In this document: positions 1 to 12,405 of the stretch, in pieces
Position numbering within the stretch: position 1 is the stretch's first letter
Layout of the letters: each line of letters opens with the position of its first letter
Assembly (NCBI GenBank): GCA_001661245.1
Contig: KV454016.1
Coordinates: 990,268 to 1,054,267 of the forward strand
Direction of reading: 5' to 3'
Source: Pachysolen tannophilus NRRL Y-2460
Taxonomy: Eukaryota; Ascomycota; Pichiomycetes; Alaninales; Pachysolenaceae
DNA: 64,000 nucleotides
The notes under the pieces: generated by a model
Database searches by the model: none
Told to the model about the DNA's origin: nothing
Seen by the model: the letters and a program-made list of their open reading frames with translations, nothing else
Made by a program: the position numbers and the translations under genes

Positions 1-58
1 GAGGCCCACGACCCCAATCCCATTACTAAATTCATTATCATTTACAAATTCTAATCAA

Positions 59-1452
59 ATGAGAAAGTGTAAAGTATTTGTTGGTAATTCTCATCCTGAA
101 TTGGGAAAATTGGTATGTGAGAGGTTAGGTATTGAACCTGCACCTTGTAGGTTGAAAAAATTTGCTAATGGGGAAACATCAGTTCAAATTGATGTTTCTG
201 TGAGAGATGAAGATGTTTATATTATTCAAAGTAGTTCACCAGATATTAATGATCATATTATGGAACTTTTAATACTTATTAGTGCTTGTAAAGGTGGATC
301 TGCTGCAAAAATTACAGCAGTAATTCCAATGTTTCCTTATTCTAAACAATCAAAAATGAAAAAACATAGAGGTGCTATAACTGCTAGAATGTTGGCAAAT
401 TTATTAATTATGGCAGGGGCCGATCACGTGGTTTCGATGGATTTACATGCTTCTCAAATGCAAGGTTTTTTCTCAAAACCTGTTGATAATTTATATGGAG
501 CACCAACTTTAGCAAAATGGTTGAAATTGAATTTACCAGATTATAAAAATGCAGTTGTTGTTTCTAAAAATCCAGGTGGAACAAAAAGAGTTACAGCTTT
601 AGCAGATTCATTAAAGATAAATTTTGCTATGATTCATACTGATCGTAGAAGAGCAAAAGATGGTTATAAAATGAAAAAAATAGATTAAAATCTAATCAAC
701 TGCAACAAAAAGTGGTGGTTGTAGATAATAAAGGAAGTTCAAAAACAGAAAATAGTGATGGTGAAGAAGAAGATGAAAATATTATTATAACAAATGAATT
801 ACAAACTGCTAGAATTGTTAGAGGTCATGTTGTTGAAGATGATGATATCACTTTTGCTCCTTCACTGACTACATCTACAACTTCTTTAATTACTCATGGA
901 ACTGATTCTGCATCAACATCAATTTCAGGAAATGGTATACATCCTTCAATACTGGGAAGAAAATTAAGTACAAATTTAAATGGTATTAGTTCAACAGATA
1001 TGTCAACTTTACATAATAGTAGCTCAAGTAATTTCCATGAATCAAATTCTGATGATGATGATGAACCAGATGTATTAGCTCAAGAAAAATTGATTACATT
1101 AGTTGGAGATGTTCAAAACAAACCAGCAATAATATTAGATGATATGGTTGATAAACCAACTTCTTTTATCTCTGCTGCAGAACATTTAAGATTAAACTGT
1201 GGTGCAAATGCAGTATATATCGTGGCTACTCATGGTGTATTTTCATCTGATTGTTTAGAGAGTTTGGAAAATTGTAAATTCATTGATAAAATTGTTGTTA
1301 CCAATACTTATCCTATTAGTAAAGAACAACGCGCAAAACTGAAAAAATTGGTTGTAATCGATGTTAGTCCAATTTTTGCAGAATGCATAAGAAGAGATCA
1401 TTTCGGAGAATCTATTAGTGTTTTGTTTAATTCATTAGCCGCCATTGAGTAA
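59..1452 (+). CDS. PRS1: Ribose-phosphate pyrophosphokinase, Prs1 type (one frame break)
   Basis: PRPP synthetase makes phosphoribosyl pyrophosphate from ribose-5-phosphate and ATP for nucleotide, His and Trp synthesis. The start MRKCKVFVGNSHPELG and the segments GADHVVSMDLHASQMQGFF, VVVSKNPGGTKRV and IIDVSPIFAECIRRDH-like C-terminus follow yeast Prs1 closely. An acidic Ser-rich insert (about residues 210-340) replaces the short loop of ordinary PRPP synthetases; such an insert is known for Prs1. The reading frame is open from 59 to a stop at 686-688, then continues one frame over to 1452. The switch falls at an A7 run (674-680); an eighth A would give one continuous frame. This is more likely a homopolymer sequencing error than a real break, because both halves are well conserved. 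The gene is convergent with VIP1. Confidence 0.93.
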
Positions 1453-1945
1453 TTTTTAAATATTTACTTTTTGGAAAACGGAAACCGGCGGTGAATTGCA
1501 AGGCGTTTTTTTCTGTTTTTTTTTATTTTATTATTGTGGTTTTTCTTTTATTCTTGATTTTTCATTGTTTTGTTTTTGATTATTTTATTTGCTTTTCCTT
1601 CTGATCATATTTGCTTCAATTATTTTTCATTTTTTTTTTATTCATTTTTTTATTCACACTATTCATTCACCTTTGCCTTGCCTTTGCCTTTTATTCTGTT
1701 TTATATATATTTATATATATTTATTTAATCAACTTATCGGAAAGCGACAAGAAAAAGTCAATTAAAAGATGTCCACTCATATCTATTTATAAGAGAACTC
1801 AGGGAACTGATAAACATATATATATATATAATAACGTATATTCTTAATCGTTAACAGAAAAGCAAAAACCTTAAAAGTTCAATAAAAACAGGAAAACCAA
1901 AAAAAAAAAAAAAAAAAGTACAAAGCATAAACCTATAAACTTAAC
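1453..1945. other. Convergent intergenic spacer PRS1/VIP1
   Basis: T-rich then A-rich spacer between the 3' ends of PRS1 and VIP1, with short TA repeats near 1702-1720 and 1817-1830 and an A run at about 1900-1917. It probably holds both 3' UTRs and poly(A) sites. The small open frame at 1611-1847 is low-complexity, and I do not call it a gene. Confidence 0.6.
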
Positions 1946-4900
1946 TTAATCTTTAGCTTGAGCCAATGGACTTGAAATATTGACAGCAGTAAACTTCTTT
2001 GGCAAAGAAACTCTGTTGAACCTTGATTGCAATCTCTGTGTTACCAAATCCATATCAAGATGTCTTGTCAAACTAATTCTTCTTATACAACTGATGTAGT
2101 GTTTTTCATCCAATTGAACATCTAATGGATCCTGTGTATGACAACCAGGCGACAATCCTAATCTGATACTATGTTTTTTCTTACCACCTAACAGGTCATG
2201 CGACTCATAAAGCTCAAATACAATTTGAGACAAGTAGTCCAATTCAGGTAAGGCATTTCTAGAAATCTTCATTGGGATTTGAGACTCGTAGATAACATTA
2301 AGCAATGTATATATGTGTGATTCTTTTGTAAAATAAATGAATGTTGAAGGAGTATCAGTTTCTCTCATTGCAGAGATATCCTTCAATATTTGCTTTGCCA
2401 ATGGTAACGAAGTTAATAAACCGATATCTAATTTTTCATCGTCTTCAATACCGTACTCCTGTGGACATATAAAATCAAAAAGAACTTTGGACAATCTGTA
2501 TAATTCTCTTAATTTGGCAAATTTCATATCATCAAAAGGTGAGTTTGAAGAAGATCTAGGAGTTTTGTATCCGCTATCTAAAACCCATCCAATGGATCCA
2601 ACAGCTTTATGCGAGGAAGAAGATGATGTATGACCTGTTAAAGGTGCTGCTTGGGTTAACAGTTGATCAGAAGAAGAACCAGGAGGGATGTTAGGCAGAG
2701 GTGAAGTACCTAAAGGTGTAACTGATACTTGATGTTGATGCTGCGGTGGAGGTGATTTGTTTCCTAAAAGATCAAGTGGTGATGGTTTCGAAGGTGAAGA
2801 AGATGTGCTTGCATCTAAAATATTTTCATTTGGAATCTTGAAGTTATTCAGGGCTAAGACGTTAACAGGGTATTCTTTAACTAATCCTTCGTTCATGTTT
2901 TTGATCAATTCAATGTAATCTTTGTTTTCAGAAGTAGCAAAATCTGTAGGATCAAATATCCTTTGTAAAAAGTTCCTATTATGAAGAGCATCATACTTCA
3001 TTGCATCGTACAACTCAGAAATTTTAGAAGGATGAACTTTTTCAACATTTTCAAATTCCCTAAATAATTTATCCCATCTTTCTTTAAATAACATCGGGGT
3101 ATCTCCGCAGCACCATCTTTTTTGAAATTCTGAAATATAACTACTGTCGTGGTTAAAGTTAAATTCCATTAACTTACGATGATAGGTCATCAATTCCACA
3201 ACTCTTTTCATCACTAAATAAGGTTCAGGCATCTTTGCGGGCCATGCAAATTGTGATGGAGCCTCCTTCCCCTGTCTGATTAATGGTTTCAATTTCTTTT
3301 TAACTTTGTCCATTAAGTCTTTAGCTGCATTACTATCATCTAACAAATCTTTTCTTACTTGTAAGAAATCTGGAGGTAATTCTTCAACATCTAAAAATGC
3401 AGAAGAAAACAATTGAGCTGAAGCAACGACTCTTCTTTCAGATGAAGTGAAAACTTTAACAGATTTCAAAGCCTCTTTGTTCAATAATTGGATATCTTGT
3501 CTCAATTGCTCACCTACATCTAATGCCTGATATCTAGCTGAGTGTGTTGGTTCACCTCCCCATTTAATAATTAACTGAACTTTTTCAACTTCATTTTCTG
3601 AAGTCAAAGCTGGTTTTAATTGAACTTTTGTTCCCGGAAAATTCATTTTCTTTTCCAAAGCAGTTGCCAATTGCTCTAATTTAAATTTATCTTCCAGTTT
3701 TTGTTCTTGGGCAATCTGAACTGTTTGTAAAACAATCTTTAAGTCTTCAACTGCTCTAATAATTACTTCTTCTTTATGACCTTTTAAAAGAGAAATAAAT
3801 AAAGGTGATCTAAAAGAGTATTTGAATTTTTCTTTAGGAGTTCTATCAGCATGTCTAATAACGTTAACCAAACCTTTGAAAACCCATTTTTGATCTTTCT
3901 CTTCATTAATTTTAGGTAATAAGGAAGGTGGTAATTTTGATTTAAATTGATCTCTCAGAACTTTTGCTTCAAAAAACATATTTCTCAATATTCTAGCACA
4001 ATTATCGTAATAAGTATTATTATCTTTAACAAAGGAAAATCCATTTACATCAATAACATAACTTCTACCTTCAACTCTCAATAAATCAAAGCCACAAATT
4101 GTTTGTTCAAAAGCTTTTGAAACTTTTTGTGCCATTTGAGTTTCCTCTGCAGATAATTCAGTAATGTAACGTACTTCTTTACCATGTGTATTTCTTCTAA
4201 CGATTCCATCAACAACAGGGGATTTTCTAGTTTCTGCATGACAATAACTCTGACCAACGGTATAAGCTTTAACATCTTCAAAATTGTCTGTATTCATGAA
4301 TTTTTCATAAAGATATGAACCTTGAGTTCTTGGGAAACTTAAATTTTCATCGAATTCAGAAGATTTATTACCAATTTTTCTAAATAATCTTCTACCACCT
4401 CCACCATTCTCTTGTGCATAATATATATAAACATTATGATCTTCACCATCTACTGGTTTTTCGACAAAAGGTTTTTTCAAGATTTTACCATCAACCATCA
4501 ATGTATCATCATCTATCATTTTCCATTGAGGTTCTTTAACTGGAGAACAATCAATTCCCTTTTTAATCAATTTTTCTTTCAAATCCACATCAATAAAAGG
4601 TCCACCATCTCTTGATATGATTAATCTTTCAGGAGTAGGAACTTTTGCTTTATCTAAAATATCCAATACTAATCTTCTATCCCAAAGAGCCTTTTGCATA
4701 ATTATATCATTGATAAGATAAGGTTTCCTCAATTTAACATATCTAATGGCTTTATCTAATGGGAACCCACTACTGAAAAAACTAATTAAAAAATCACAAG
4801 TCGGCCAATTTTCAACAGCTTCATCTAAAATGACTTTATCTCCAAATATAACTGTTTCAAATTCTCCATTTTCAATCAATCTGTTTAATATGTGCCTACA

Positions 4901-5389
4901 TGGTTTACTCAACACTTTTGCATCCATTGCACAAACACCAATCTTACCAATTCTAGGTAATTTAGGACCTATTGCTTCACCAATTGAAAAACTTCTCAAT
5001 TTATTGGAACCATTATTATTATTATTATTATTATTACTATTGTTATTGTTATTGTTATTGTTATTACCATTCAGCCCACCATCCTTACTAGTTAGCAAAT
5101 TTCCCGATGACGAGCCTCCTGGACCTCCTCCTAGTAATGAATTATTAGACGAAGTATTACTTATCGTCGGCTGCAATGCAGAAAAACTTGGTAAATCAAC
5201 AGTAGAATTTGATTGAATTAATGGAGAAGCAGTTGCAATTGACTCTGTCTTTGAAGTCTTTGGAGTAAAACCTTCTAATATGGGCGCTATCGATTCCATG
5301 GCCTTCTTGTGTTCCTGAAGTGAGTTAATTGTTAAAGGAGGAATTTCCTCCTCCTTCTTTATACCATCTTCATTCTCTTGATCAGCCAT
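1946..5389 (-). CDS. VIP1: Inositol hexakisphosphate / diphosphoinositol-pentakisphosphate kinase (PPIP5K)
   Basis: Bifunctional enzyme of inositol pyrophosphate metabolism, 1147 residues. After a disordered Asn/Ser-rich N-terminus (to about residue 145) comes the ATP-grasp kinase half, beginning [16 protein letters not shown] and containing [15 protein letters not shown] and [11 protein letters not shown] histidine-acid-phosphatase-like half follows, starting near residue 515 with [16 protein letters not shown] (the RHADR motif is intact) and ending with [11 protein letters not shown]. Length and order agree with yeast Vip1. The family makes 1-InsP7, which signals phosphate status. A poly-Asn stretch (about 5020-5075 on the + strand) is encoded by imperfect AAT/AAC repeats. 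The gene is divergent from UTP21. Confidence 0.96.
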   Translation of the reverse strand: MADQENEDGIKKEEEIPPLTINSLQEHKKAMESIAPILEGFTPKTSKTESIATASPLIQSNSTVDLPSFSALQPTISNTSSNNSLLGGGPGGSSSGNLLTSKDGGLNGNNNNNNNNNSNNNNNNNNGSNKLRSFSIGEAIGPKLPRIGKIGVCAMDAKVLSKPCRHILNRLIENGEFETVIFGDKVILDEAVENWPTCDFLISFFSSGFPLDKAIRYVKLRKPYLINDIIMQKALWDRRLVLDILDKAKVPTPERLIISRDGGPFIDVDLKEKLIKKGIDCSPVKEPQWKMIDDDTLMVDGKILKKPFVEKPVDGEDHNVYIYYAQENGGGGRRLFRKIGNKSSEFDENLSFPRTQGSYLYEKFMNTDNFEDVKAYTVGQSYCHAETRKSPVVDGIVRRNTHGKEVRYITELSAEETQMAQKVSKAFEQTICGFDLLRVEGRSYVIDVNGFSFVKDNNTYYDNCARILRNMFFEAKVLRDQFKSKLPPSLLPKINEEKDQKWVFKGLVNVIRHADRTPKEKFKYSFRSPLFISLLKGHKEEVIIRAVEDLKIVLQTVQIAQEQKLEDKFKLEQLATALEKKMNFPGTKVQLKPALTSENEVEKVQLIIKWGGEPTHSARYQALDVGEQLRQDIQLLNKEALKSVKVFTSSERRVVASAQLFSSAFLDVEELPPDFLQVRKDLLDDSNAAKDLMDKVKKKLKPLIRQGKEAPSQFAWPAKMPEPYLVMKRVVELMTYHRKLMEFNFNHDSSYISEFQKRWCCGDTPMLFKERWDKLFREFENVEKVHPSKISELYDAMKYDALHNRNFLQRIFDPTDFATSENKDYIELIKNMNEGLVKEYPVNVLALNNFKIPNENILDASTSSSPSKPSPLDLLGNKSPPPQHQHQVSVTPLGTSPLPNIPPGSSSDQLLTQAAPLTGHTSSSSSHKAVGSIGWVLDSGYKTPRSSSNSPFDDMKFAKLRELYRLSKVLFDFICPQEYGIEDDEKLDIGLLTSLPLAKQILKDISAMRETDTPSTFIYFTKESHIYTLLNVIYESQIPMKISRNALPELDYLSQIVFELYESHDLLGGKKKHSIRLGLSPGCHTQDPLDVQLDEKHYISCIRRISLTRHLDMDLVTQRLQSRFNRVSLPKKFTAVNISSPLAQAKD

Positions 5390-5898
5390 CTTCCTCTATT
5401 TATATAAAGAACTTCATATAATTGATAATTAAAATTTACCCACAGGTTAAAAATTTAAAATTAAATATATACATACACATTTGCAAAGAAACAGAGTAAG
5501 AAATAGCCTTTTACCGGATTTGGACTAATTTGCTTTTTCAAAACACGACTGTTGTTTCAGAAAAATAAAGTAGTTCAAGATTAACTCAATTAATTATTTT
5601 GGGAAATTTTTTTTTTTTTTTACAAAATTCTCTACTACCGAAAATGGAAATTACTTTATTTTATTAATTGAGCTGCCACCACACTACTATTTTAAGAAAA
5701 AAATAAAAATTGCAATTTGATATTTAACGAACGACTGTTTTTAATTTTTTTTAATTTTTTTAATTTTTTCTTTTCTTTCGTACCTCATCCTGAAAAATTT
5801 TTTACTGTATTTTAATTTATTTTTTAGTGTCTAATAATATATATAAGTAAATTTAATTTTTGTTAAATTTAATTCCAATTTAAAGAAATTTAAGAACC
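5390..5898. other. Divergent promoter region VIP1/UTP21
   Basis: AT-rich 509-bp spacer between two start codons. It contains poly-T/poly-A tracts and, on the UTP21 side, adjacent PAC and RRPE elements (listed separately). No RNA gene seen. Confidence 0.6.
5784..5802 (+). promoter_or_regulatory. PAC plus RRPE elements upstream of UTP21
   Basis: CTCATC (5784-5789, the complement of the PAC core GATGAG) is followed two bases later by TGAAAAATTTTT (5791-5802), a full RRPE. This pair marks ribosome-biogenesis genes in yeasts (PAC is bound by Dot6/Tod6, RRPE by Stb3). It lies about 100 bp before the UTP21 ATG, which suits the protein's role in rRNA processing. Confidence 0.75.
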
Positions 5899-8796
5899 AT
5901 GCCTGCAATAGTGGATGGTATTAAAAAGAGAAAGTTGGATAATGGATCTGGGTCTCTGGTAAAGGGGAAACGTGCTTCCAAGATTTTTTCTCCCTTTAGA
6001 GCAATTGGTGCTGTTACTAATGAGATTCCATTTGCTGTTGGTTCTTTAGGTAATTCATTTTATATTGTTACTAGTGTTGGTAGTTCTTTCCAAATTTATG
6101 ATGCTAATACGTTAAATTTGTTATTTGTATCCAAGAAACAGACTCCTGGGAAGATCAACTATATAACGGCGCATTTCCATTATGTTTATTGTTGTTGGGA
6201 TAATTGTGTTGGAATTTATAAAAGAGGTAATTTGGAACATTTAATTAATGTTGATACAAATGAAAAATTGATTAAATTATTAATATTTGGAGATTATTTG
6301 ATTTGTTCAACAAAAAATGAAGTTTTCATTTATAAAAAAAATTTAGATTCTGATAAAAAATTTTTTGTTACTGAATTTTATTCATCTTTTAAGATTGCAT
6401 TTGATGAAATCATTGATATTGTACATCCACCAACTTATTTAAATAAAATAGTAATTGCTACACAAACAAATTTAATCATATATAATGTGAAAACAGTTAA
6501 ATTGATTTTCACTTCAGAGATCTTTCTGAATAGTTTAACAACATTAGAAGTTGCACCTGTATTAGATATTGTTGCTATTGGATTTAATAATGGTGAAATT
6601 TTTTTTTATAATTTGAGAAAGGGGAAAATTTTTAAAAAAATTTCAACAGGAATAAATAGTTCAAAGATTACTTCGTTATCTTTTAGAACTGATGGATCAC
6701 AGCATCTTGTGGCTTCATTTTCAAATGGAGATTTATTTTTCTACGATTTGGATAATAAATCAAGATTACACTTGTTAAGAAATGCACATAAAGAAATATA
6801 TGGAGGGGTTTCAAAAGTGGCTTTTTTAAATAATCAACCAGTTTTAATAACAAATGGAGGTGATAATCATTTAAAGGAGTATTGTTTTGATCCTTCATTA
6901 TCGTCTTCAAACTCTTCAATAGTTTCTCCTCCAAGACATTTAAGATCAAGGGGTGGTCATTCTGCACCAATTTCAACATTAATTTTTGATGATGATGAAA
7001 AATCTCATTTTATATTTTCTGCATCTAAAGATCGTTCTTTTTGGAAATTTTCATTAAGAAAAGATGCACAATCTCAAGAACTTTCACAACGTCTGCAAAA
7101 ACAGAAAAATCTTGATAATTCTACTAATGATAAACGTATTGCAGGTCAAACTCTTAAAGAAAAATTTCCAGAAATTATTTGTATGGCCGAATCAAAATCA
7201 AGAGAAGGTGATTGGGAAAATGTTATCACTGGTCATAAAGATGAACTGTTTGCTAGAACTTGGGATTCAAGGAATAATAGAGTTGGTAGATGGCAACTTA
7301 AAACTATTGATAATGGCAATGTTAAAAGCTGTTGTATATCACATTGTGGTAATTTTGGACTTGTTGGGTCATCAAATGGTGGGATAGGAGTTTACAATTT
7401 ACAAAGTGGATTATTACGTAGAGAATATAAATTACACAAAAGACCAGTAACAGGAATTGCCATTGATGGAATGAATAGGAAAATGGTTAGTTGTGCGTTG
7501 GATGGAATTGTTGGATTTTATGATTTCACAAATTCAAAGTTTTTGGGAAAATTACAACTTTCATCATCTATAACGCAAATGGTTTATCATAAATCATCAG
7601 ACCTTGTTGCATTAGCATTGGATGATTTATCGATTGTTGTAGTTGATGTAATAACACAGAAACCAATTAGAGTATTTGTTGGACATACTAATAGAATCAC
7701 TTCGTTTGGTTTTTCAAATGATGGACGTTGGCTATTTAGTGCTTCATTGGATTCTACAGTAAGGACTTGGGATTTACCAACTGGTGGATGTATTGATGGG
7801 TTCAAAGTTCCAAGCGTTGTTACAAATTTGAAAATGTCTCCTAATGGGGAATATTTGGCCACTAGTCATGTTAATAGTAATGGAATTAATTTATGGACAA
7901 ATAGATCTCAATTCAAAGCAGTTTCACTTAGACATATTGATGATGATACTTTGTTTCAACAGATTGCATTACCGAATGCTTCTGGTGATGGTGGATCATC
8001 GATCTTGGATGGTGCATTTGATGACAATGAAGAAGGGGAGAATAAAGATGGTGATCATATCAACCAATATGAGACTTTAGATCAGATTAATTCAGAATTA
8101 GTCACTTTATCATTAGAGCCTAGGTCCAAGTTCAATACTCTTTTGCATATAGATACTATTAGAAAAAGAAACAAACCAAAGGAACTGCCAAAGAAGCCAG
8201 AAAACGCTCCATTTTTCTTATCGTTGGGTGGGGATGCTGTTGGAGATAGGGCTTCCATTGCTGAAAAGAATGGACAAGGAAATGATGATTCTGTTGATAT
8301 TGAAGATAAATTTGAATCTTCAAGATTAGCTGCGTTAAGACCTAATGATGCCAAGATTTCGTTTGAAAGTGAGTTTACACAGGAATTAAGGTTAGCCTCT
8401 AAAAATAACAATTATGATGTTTTTTTACAAAAATTGGTTAACTTTCCACCAGCAATAATAGATTTAGAAATCAAATCTTTAGATTCTTTGGCTCCATACA
8501 AAGAATTAATTTCATTTGTACAAGCATTGACGGTAGCGTTGAAATCAAATAAGAACTACGAATTGGTTCAGGTATTGATGAGTATTTTTTTGAAAAATCA
8601 TGGAGATGTGATTTACAATTTAAAAACTAATAATAATAATAACTCCGACCAAGAGGCAATTACAACAAATACACCAAGTACAATTCTTTTAAAATCTTTA
8701 GAAGAATGGGAAACTTTAAACAACGAGAATAACGGTAAGATCGAAGATCTAGTCAAGTACTGTTCTGGTGTTGTAAATTTCTTCAGTGTTAATTAA
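5899..8796 (+). CDS. UTP21: U3 snoRNP / SSU processome WD40 protein Utp21
   Basis: 965-residue protein with two WD40 propellers and the C-terminal Utp21 domain. Recognised by segments such as KIFSPFRAIGAV near the start, FRTDGSQHLVASFSNGDLFF, LRSRGGHSAPIST, LHKRPVTGIAIDGMNRKMVS, SASLDSTVRTWDLPTGGCID and a C-terminus around LDSLAPYKELISFVQALTVA. These track S. cerevisiae Utp21 along its length. The protein belongs to the UTP-B subcomplex, which acts in the nucleolus on 18S pre-rRNA. The ATG at 5899 gives the expected basic N-terminus. PAC/RRPE elements upstream support co-regulation with ribosome biogenesis genes. Confidence 0.96.
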   Translation: MPAIVDGIKKRKLDNGSGSLVKGKRASKIFSPFRAIGAVTNEIPFAVGSLGNSFYIVTSVGSSFQIYDANTLNLLFVSKKQTPGKINYITAHFHYVYCCWDNCVGIYKRGNLEHLINVDTNEKLIKLLIFGDYLICSTKNEVFIYKKNLDSDKKFFVTEFYSSFKIAFDEIIDIVHPPTYLNKIVIATQTNLIIYNVKTVKLIFTSEIFLNSLTTLEVAPVLDIVAIGFNNGEIFFYNLRKGKIFKKISTGINSSKITSLSFRTDGSQHLVASFSNGDLFFYDLDNKSRLHLLRNAHKEIYGGVSKVAFLNNQPVLITNGGDNHLKEYCFDPSLSSSNSSIVSPPRHLRSRGGHSAPISTLIFDDDEKSHFIFSASKDRSFWKFSLRKDAQSQELSQRLQKQKNLDNSTNDKRIAGQTLKEKFPEIICMAESKSREGDWENVITGHKDELFARTWDSRNNRVGRWQLKTIDNGNVKSCCISHCGNFGLVGSSNGGIGVYNLQSGLLRREYKLHKRPVTGIAIDGMNRKMVSCALDGIVGFYDFTNSKFLGKLQLSSSITQMVYHKSSDLVALALDDLSIVVVDVITQKPIRVFVGHTNRITSFGFSNDGRWLFSASLDSTVRTWDLPTGGCIDGFKVPSVVTNLKMSPNGEYLATSHVNSNGINLWTNRSQFKAVSLRHIDDDTLFQQIALPNASGDGGSSILDGAFDDNEEGENKDGDHINQYETLDQINSELVTLSLEPRSKFNTLLHIDTIRKRNKPKELPKKPENAPFFLSLGGDAVGDRASIAEKNGQGNDDSVDIEDKFESSRLAALRPNDAKISFESEFTQELRLASKNNNYDVFLQKLVNFPPAIIDLEIKSLDSLAPYKELISFVQALTVALKSNKNYELVQVLMSIFLKNHGDVIYNLKTNNNNNSDQEAITTNTPSTILLKSLEEWETLNNENNGKIEDLVKYCSGVVNFFSVN

Positions 8797-8931
8797 CTTT
8801 ATATGTATATGTAAATAATAATATAGACGAACGATTATCCGCTATTAACCGGGGGCCCCCTAGTGCCTGTAGCCCAATACCTAGTATTTATTACCTATTT
8901 TCCGTTGCCCGTTGTCCGGTGGCGGTGAGAA

Positions 8932-8965
8932 GCGGTGAGCGGCGGCGGCCGCTGCCGCTCACCGC
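8932..8965. repeat. 34-bp GC-rich near-perfect palindrome
   Basis: Two 17-bp arms pair with only one G-T mismatch around a central GCGGCCGC. GCGGTGAG occurs in each outer arm (inverted as CTCACCGC) and once more, direct, at 8922-8929. The palindrome is followed by a T7 run, but in a nuclear genome I would not read this as a bacterial-type terminator. It stands out sharply from the AT-rich surroundings. Confidence 0.85.
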
Positions 8966-9927
8966 ATTTTTTTGTCGCCGCTCTCTTCTTACAAACAATC
9001 AAAACTTAGTAAACTGACGATATTCGATACAATGGCGATGCATCTTCCTATTGTGTTCATTTGTAACCATCAGATCGTTTTCTTTCCCACACCATGTGGA
9101 CAGAGCCTACAGAAAAAATCGTACTTTTTGGTGTTCTGACACAAAAAAACATCCAAGCATACATACAGATTAACTATGAGTATGAGTGACTAAAAAAAGC
9201 TCAGGTGGTTAGTTATAGATGCGCGATGGTGTCATGTGGTTCCCATCTTACCATTTCGCGAATTTTTTGTTTTCCCTCAACACACGTTAGTTCGATTTTA
9301 TTCAGCTTTATTTTCGCGTAGCGCTAGATCCCAAAAATGGACGTCCGAAAGTTTACACCCAAAAAAAAAAACAATTTTCTCATACATTTGCTTTTTCCCC
9401 CCAAAAACTCCTACTTATAAGCTCCTGTCTATATACGCTAATGTGTCATAATAACAATGATAAGAATTTGCAATTGGCAATTTTATTCATTATTCATTAA
9501 ATAATATGGGCTTATCCTTTTTAAAGTCAATTGTAAAAACTTTGTATTAAAACCAATTCGGTTGAAATGGCAAGCCTAGTTTCCATGAAAGCGAGAAAGT
9601 TTACAAAAATTGGTACCCGGAGCTAATGGATATTGAAAAAAATACCTACCTATTTACTTACTTACACAGTATTAGATATTTTAGCTCTATATTTTGGTTA
9701 CACTAGCTACAACTTACACTAGAATTAATCTATATCATCCAATCCATAAGAGCCTTTTCCGTTTAGTCGCGAATTTCTCTTTTTTAAGAATCAACTGGTG
9801 GTGCAGAAAAAGAAAACCGGTGTGAAAAGAGTAAAAAAAATTACTTGCAGCAAGCAAAATGCGGTGGTGATCAAAAATTTTTTCCACTTCTATTAGAAAT
9901 TGAAGAAATTGATAGAAAACTCAAGGA

Positions 9928-9935
9928 TATATAAA
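9928..9935 (+). promoter_or_regulatory. TATA box of TDH
   Basis: TATATAAA lies about 200 bp before the GAPDH ATG, followed by a long T/A tract (9978-10010) and a pyrimidine- and AT-rich leader. This spacing is usual for a strong TATA-dependent yeast promoter. The assignment is from motif and position only. Confidence 0.6.
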
Positions 9936-10126
9936 TTCAATTTGAATTCCCCCTCTTATTACTACAAAGTATTTTTATAATTTTTTTTTTTTTTTTATTA
10001 TTATTATATAAATATATTTATAATTAATATAATAAGTTTAATTGAATTCAATTGGTTTTATTAAAGTCAATTAAGTTTAATTTTTTAATTTTTTCAATTT
10101 TTCAATTTTTCAATTTTCAAATTTGA

Positions 10127-11134
<1,008 letters not shown>

Positions 11135-11874
11135 GCTTAATTAATATATAAGTTATTTTTATTCTTTTTAACGACCTAACACGAACTTAGCGTTTTCTTT
11201 TCTATTTTTTTTTTTTTATTCCTTAATCTTTTGATTATTTTGGTTATGTTATTTTAATTTTCAATTATATAGATTAAAGATATATATTACATTACATTAT
11301 TACATTACGAGTTTAACTTTTAGATGATATAGATTAAAAGTTAATTATTTATTACATTAATTAGACCAATTGTGAACGGTGGCCGTTGGCCGTTGGCCGC
11401 TCCGGTACTTACTCCGGAACCCACTGCCTTATTATTACTTGCGGCGGCTGAGGTGGTGGCGTCGGCGGGCGCAACTGAAAAATTTCTCTTCCGCCTTTTT
11501 TTTTTCCTATATCTCTATTTCCGTCTCCGTCTCCGTCTCCATCTCAGAGACTTGAGAAGTTTATTTTTTTCCCCTCAGTTCCCTCACTTTGCAGCGGTCT
11601 TAATTGAGAAATCAACTGGAATGGCAGCACATGTCAACTGCACGGTTTAATATTACCGAATCCGGTAATAGATGGTTCCATCTGTTGCACGTAGTACTTT
11701 ATCAGTGTAGTATTGTAATAATGTAAATATATATATATATAAATATATATGCTTTTAAAAAGATTTAATTTTAATTGATTTAATTATTAATTCAAGTTCA
11801 ATTATATTTTAGGTCATATTGACATTCTTATAAAACATTTCTTTTTAACTAGGGCCTACTTTTTTTTTTTTTTT

Positions 11875-11912
<38 letters not shown>

Positions 11913-12405
11913 TTTTTTTTTTNNNNNNNNNNNNNNNNNNNNNNNNNNNNNNNNNNNNNNNNNNNNNNNNNNNNNNNNNNNNNNNNNNNNNNNNNNNNNN
12001 NNNNNNNNNNNNNNNNNNNNNNNNNNNNNNNNNNNNNNNNNNNNNNNNNNNNNNNNNNNNNNNNNNNNNNNNNNNNNNNNNNNNNNNNNNNNNNNNNNNN
12101 NNNNNNNNNNNNNNNNNNNNNNNNNNNNNNNNNNNNNNNNNNNNNNNNNNNNNNNNNNNNNNNNNNNNNNNNNNNNNNNNNNNNNNNNNNNNNNNNNNNN
12201 NNNNNNNNNNNNNNNNNNNNNNNNNNNNNNNNNNNNNNNNNNNNNNNNNNNNNNNNNNNNNNNNNNNNNNNNNNNNNNNNNNNNNNNNNNNNNNNNNNNN
12301 NNNNNNNNNNNNNNNNNNNNTCATAGATTATTTATTATTATAAAAACAAAAAAAAAAAAAAAAAATTGGGATTTAAATATTGCGTTTTTCTTTTACCGCT
12401 TTAGA
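11135..12405. other. Intergenic region with GC island and assembly gap
   Basis: Downstream of TDH the spacer has AT-rich sequence, then a GC-rich patch (11380-11475) with three tandem GTTGGCC units (11387-11398 region), CGTCTC repeats near 11522-11540, and a small palindrome ATTACCG-aatc-CGGTAAT (11652-11669). Poly-T runs lead into a gap of Ns. The flank after the gap is the short promoter of the YMR196W-like gene. The 11372-11650 open frame looks spurious. Confidence 0.5.
11923..12320. other. Assembly gap (Ns)
   Basis: 398 unknown bases. The left flank is almost pure T from 11861 onward, so the assembly probably broke at a homopolymer. Confidence 0.99.

Noticed and set aside
1611-1847. Small hydrophobic ORF in the PRS1/VIP1 spacer
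   Set aside because: Low-complexity T-rich translation, non-ATG start, and likely 3' UTR.
8932-8980. GC hairpin followed by T7 as a rho-independent terminator
   Set aside because: The genome is clearly nuclear eukaryotic, and the position before TDH gives no reason for such a terminator.
9198-9275. tRNA-like stretch (AGCTCAGGTGGTTAG resembles a D-arm)
   Set aside because: No acceptor stem pairs around it, and the T-arm (GGTTCRANNCC) is absent; a chance match.
11372-11650. 92-codon ORF in the GC island downstream of TDH
   Set aside because: Arg/Leu-rich translation of repeats with no family resemblance.
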